A stretch of 64,000 bases of DNA, taken from NCBI GenBank assembly GCA_030686995.1, contig CM060708.1, positions 257,332,544 to 257,396,543 of the forward strand, read 5' to 3'. Within the stretch, counting starts at the first letter, position 1. Each line of letters begins with the position of its first letter. This document shows, in pieces, positions 62,131-64,000 of the stretch. A program made the position numbers and the translations under genes. Origin of the DNA: Artemisia argyi. Lineage: Eukaryota; Streptophyta; Magnoliopsida; Asterales; Asteraceae. The notes beneath the pieces are model-generated. The model ran no database searches and was not told where the DNA came from. It saw only the letters and a list, made by a program, of their open reading frames with translations.

Positions 62131-63046
62131 TGATGAGGCGAAAAATGAACCGTTTTTAGGGGGTCATTTCAGCCCAGAATTGAATTTATTTGATCAAATG
62201 TTGCCCTAAATCGTTCCTTTTGTGATTTTAGGTACTTTGGGAGTGAATTCTGGAAAAGGAAGCATTTTGGACGTTTTTGGAGCATAAAAGTGAAGAAAAC
62301 GGCAAAGACTTAATGAAACCTAGATGTTAATTATATGTTGATTACTTGTTTATAGTTGTAATGGATGAATGATTTCAATGTTAGGCTTAAGAAAACTGGC
62401 AGATCTACATTGTGTAACATGCTTGAACGTCTTAGGAAACATGAACCAATGTGTACTAGGTTTTATTGGTTGTATTTAATGCATGAGCAAATTCTAGTGA
62501 TCCCATGTTAGGAGCTTCTTAGCCGGCTCGACATAGGAGTGAAGTAGGCGCTTATAGGATTGGGGAAGTAAGTACGCCACCCCATGAATGGTATTAAGGA
62601 ATACAATCCGTCATCCACGCAACTGTAACAAGTAATTAACCTGTAAAAGATATCTAAGGAGTAGTGAAACCTAAGTAAACACAATTCTCCCATATATTGC
62701 TCACACCACTAGTTTAATTTAGTTTATTTTCATTTCTAGTATTTTATTTTGATTGCATCTTAGTAATTGGGTTAGTTGACTAGCAACTAATTCCGCCCAA
62801 CTCCTTCAAAACCGAGATTTTTACTTGCTTTTATAAAAACCTAAAAATACAAAAAGAATCATCCCTCATCTCTAGACCTAGTCTTTAGGTTTTCTAATCC
62901 TAGCGACACTATTCCTAGCTGAACGATCAATCCCCCGGTACTTGTCATTATACTATACTACATCGATCAGGTACACTGCCTGGTGGGGGTTGTAAGCTTC
63001 TCGAGATCCCTCGAGAGGTAAAGCCTGGTGCAATCCCTACGCATCA
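62131..63046 (+). repeat. 3' LTR, internally deleted (916 bp)
   Basis: Matches the 5' LTR with about a dozen substitutions by eye but lacks 490 bp equivalent to 56961-57450, i.e. the palindrome cluster and TATA box. Ends CCCTACGCATCA. A minus-strand ORF at 62508-62693 is the same LTR artefact as in the 5' LTR. Confidence 0.92.
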
Positions 63047-63051
63047 AATTT
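63047..63051. repeat. right target-site duplication (AATTT)
   Basis: Second copy of the duplication bracketing 56779-63046. Confidence 0.92.
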
Positions 63052-64000
63052 CAATATTACTTTCAAGTCTAGACATTTTATCTTCTAAAATTATTTCTTT
63101 TTCAAAGTTATTTCCAACGGACATTGAAGATTCATTTTTAAAGATAATTTTTGAGTCTATGTTGCAAAAATGTTTGAAGTTGTTTTCCAATTTTGAAAAT
63201 TCTAATATAAATTGATCATAGCAGAAATGTTCGGTTTCGGGTTGTACCTTATTTGTAGTTATACAATCTTCACATGCTATACGATGATCAATTTCATCAT
63301 CCATGTCGCTCCATGTTTTATTTGTAGATTCGCTTGGATCTTGGAGCATGTAGTCCTTGCCATCAATACTTGTATTTACATTTGTTTGAATATCTTCGCA
63401 AGCCATATTTTCATCATCTTCTTCTTCCTTGTCTCTCCATGATTTATTTACACTCTTTCTTCGGATTTGGCTCATGTATTCTTCGTTATTGATACCTTCA
63501 ATGATCACATTTGAACTAGTAGTACTTGTGTTTGTTTCAACTAAATATTTGTCTATCAAATTTTCTAGAGTGACTAATTCTTGTGCAACATCAAGTTTAT
63601 CATCTTTGGTTTTACATTTCTCTTGGTGAAAATTTAACAGACATTTCCAAATATCATTTGCCATTTTACAAAAGAATACTCTTTCATATTCAACTCTTAG
63701 TAGAGTTTTGTAAATCACTAATTTAGCTTTAGTATTTTTATCGATCTTTGTTTGAAGATTATTATATTGATTTTCAAAATCCATTTTAGTTGGTTCAAGA
63801 TCACCAATTGAAATGATATACCAAAGATCAAGATCTATTGATTTCACATAATTTTCAAATTTATTTTTTCATTCAAAAAAATGATCATTTTCAAATAATG
63901 GTGGTTGTTGAGTAAATTCCCCTTCTAAATATTTTTCAAATTCCATAGATCGTTACAAGTTTTAAAATACAATATATTTTAAAAATCTTGCTAGACGTGG

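Larger units (their letters stand above)
56779..63046 (+). mobile_element. non-autonomous LTR retrotransposon (Ty3-type primer site)
   Basis: Structure: 5' LTR 56779-58184, primer-binding site 58191-58208, one 435-aa ORF (58363-59670), ~2.4 kb non-coding, polypurine-like end (62113-62130) and 3' LTR 62131-63046, with AATTT duplications. No gag zinc finger, protease, RT, RNase H or integrase was found, so it must use proteins of another element. The primer site resembles the TGGCGCCGTTGCCGGGG type used by Athila/Tat elements. It sits in the gag of a minus-strand copia element. The solo LTR at 456-1857 is of the same family. Confidence 0.9.
56558..63946 (-). pseudogene. Ty1/copia-type gag, split by an LTR retrotransposon
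   Basis: The gag starts at ATG 63946 (MEFEKYLEGEF), has TGA at 63871-63869 where family members have Trp (FFE-W-KNKFENYVKS), runs to 63047, is interrupted by 56779-63046 plus one AATTT copy, and resumes exactly in frame at 56773 to end at TGA 56560-56558 (about 371 codons in all). The first part has the DUF4219/UBN2-type order: IDLDLWYIIS (~36-45), then a middle with WKCLLNFHQ (~95) and a hinge near ENLIDKYL (~125). The last part has KAKILAKFENSSKSLEYLL followed by DKTVLGF, the coiled tail of copia gags. It would form the particle of a Ty1/copia element, probably Sirevirus-like. No LTRs are in the window on the right side. Confidence 0.7.

Overview
The window is nuclear DNA of a flowering plant, almost certainly a eudicot. 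It is AT-rich, the one multi-exon gene has plant GT-AG introns, the recognisable proteins are plant families, and most of the rest is plant transposable elements. The closest gene matches and repeat style would fit an asterid such as Asteraceae, but that is an impression rather than something the sequence proves.

Two host genes are clear. A seven-exon squalene epoxidase gene lies on the minus strand at 21573-24300 (530 aa when spliced, intact). An intronless RLP44-type leucine-rich-repeat receptor-like protein lies on the minus strand at 31661-32482 (273 aa, intact). A third candidate is a small ORF with an N-terminal hydrophobic signal-like segment and a TATA box at 39-320 (minus); a solo LTR sits just upstream of it. 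No functional link between these genes is visible.

Everything else is mostly mobile DNA, often nested. From left to right: a solo LTR (456-1857, ACTAT duplications); a candidate Helitron (4597-9527); a Helitron (10602-12226); a hAT-like MITE with a Tourist-like MITE inside it (12820-13329); a minus-strand Helitron (13568-17202) carrying fragments of at least three unrelated host genes (gamma-SNAP, an ABCC transporter and a pectate lyase); a 2.2-kb fold-back element with 9-bp duplications (18471-20657); a mini-Helitron (24740-25023) abutting a hAT-like MITE (25025-25648); an inverted-repeat element interrupted by a LINE fragment (about 26959-29375); an RNase H-like relic (30571-30950); a LINE with an inactivated ORF2 (34143-38976); a PIF/Harbinger element that keeps only a decayed ORF1 (39375-41249); a hAT-like element containing a 3.2-kb fold-back element (41731-45360); a third fold-back element (45813-47292); a degraded retroelement-like region (about 51220-54640); and a Ty1/copia-type gag on the minus strand split by a 6.3-kb non-autonomous LTR retrotransposon (56779-63046, AATTT duplications).

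The most interesting material is: the chimeric Helitron with same-strand exon capture; three fold-back elements that share termini, 9-10 bp duplications and internal repeat modules; a non-autonomous retrotransposon with an unrecognised 435-aa ORF and repeated hairpin plus AAGTGTAAGGG modules; and clusters of palindromes just upstream of TATA boxes in two unrelated repeat families. All coordinates and splice sites were read by eye and no database search was run.
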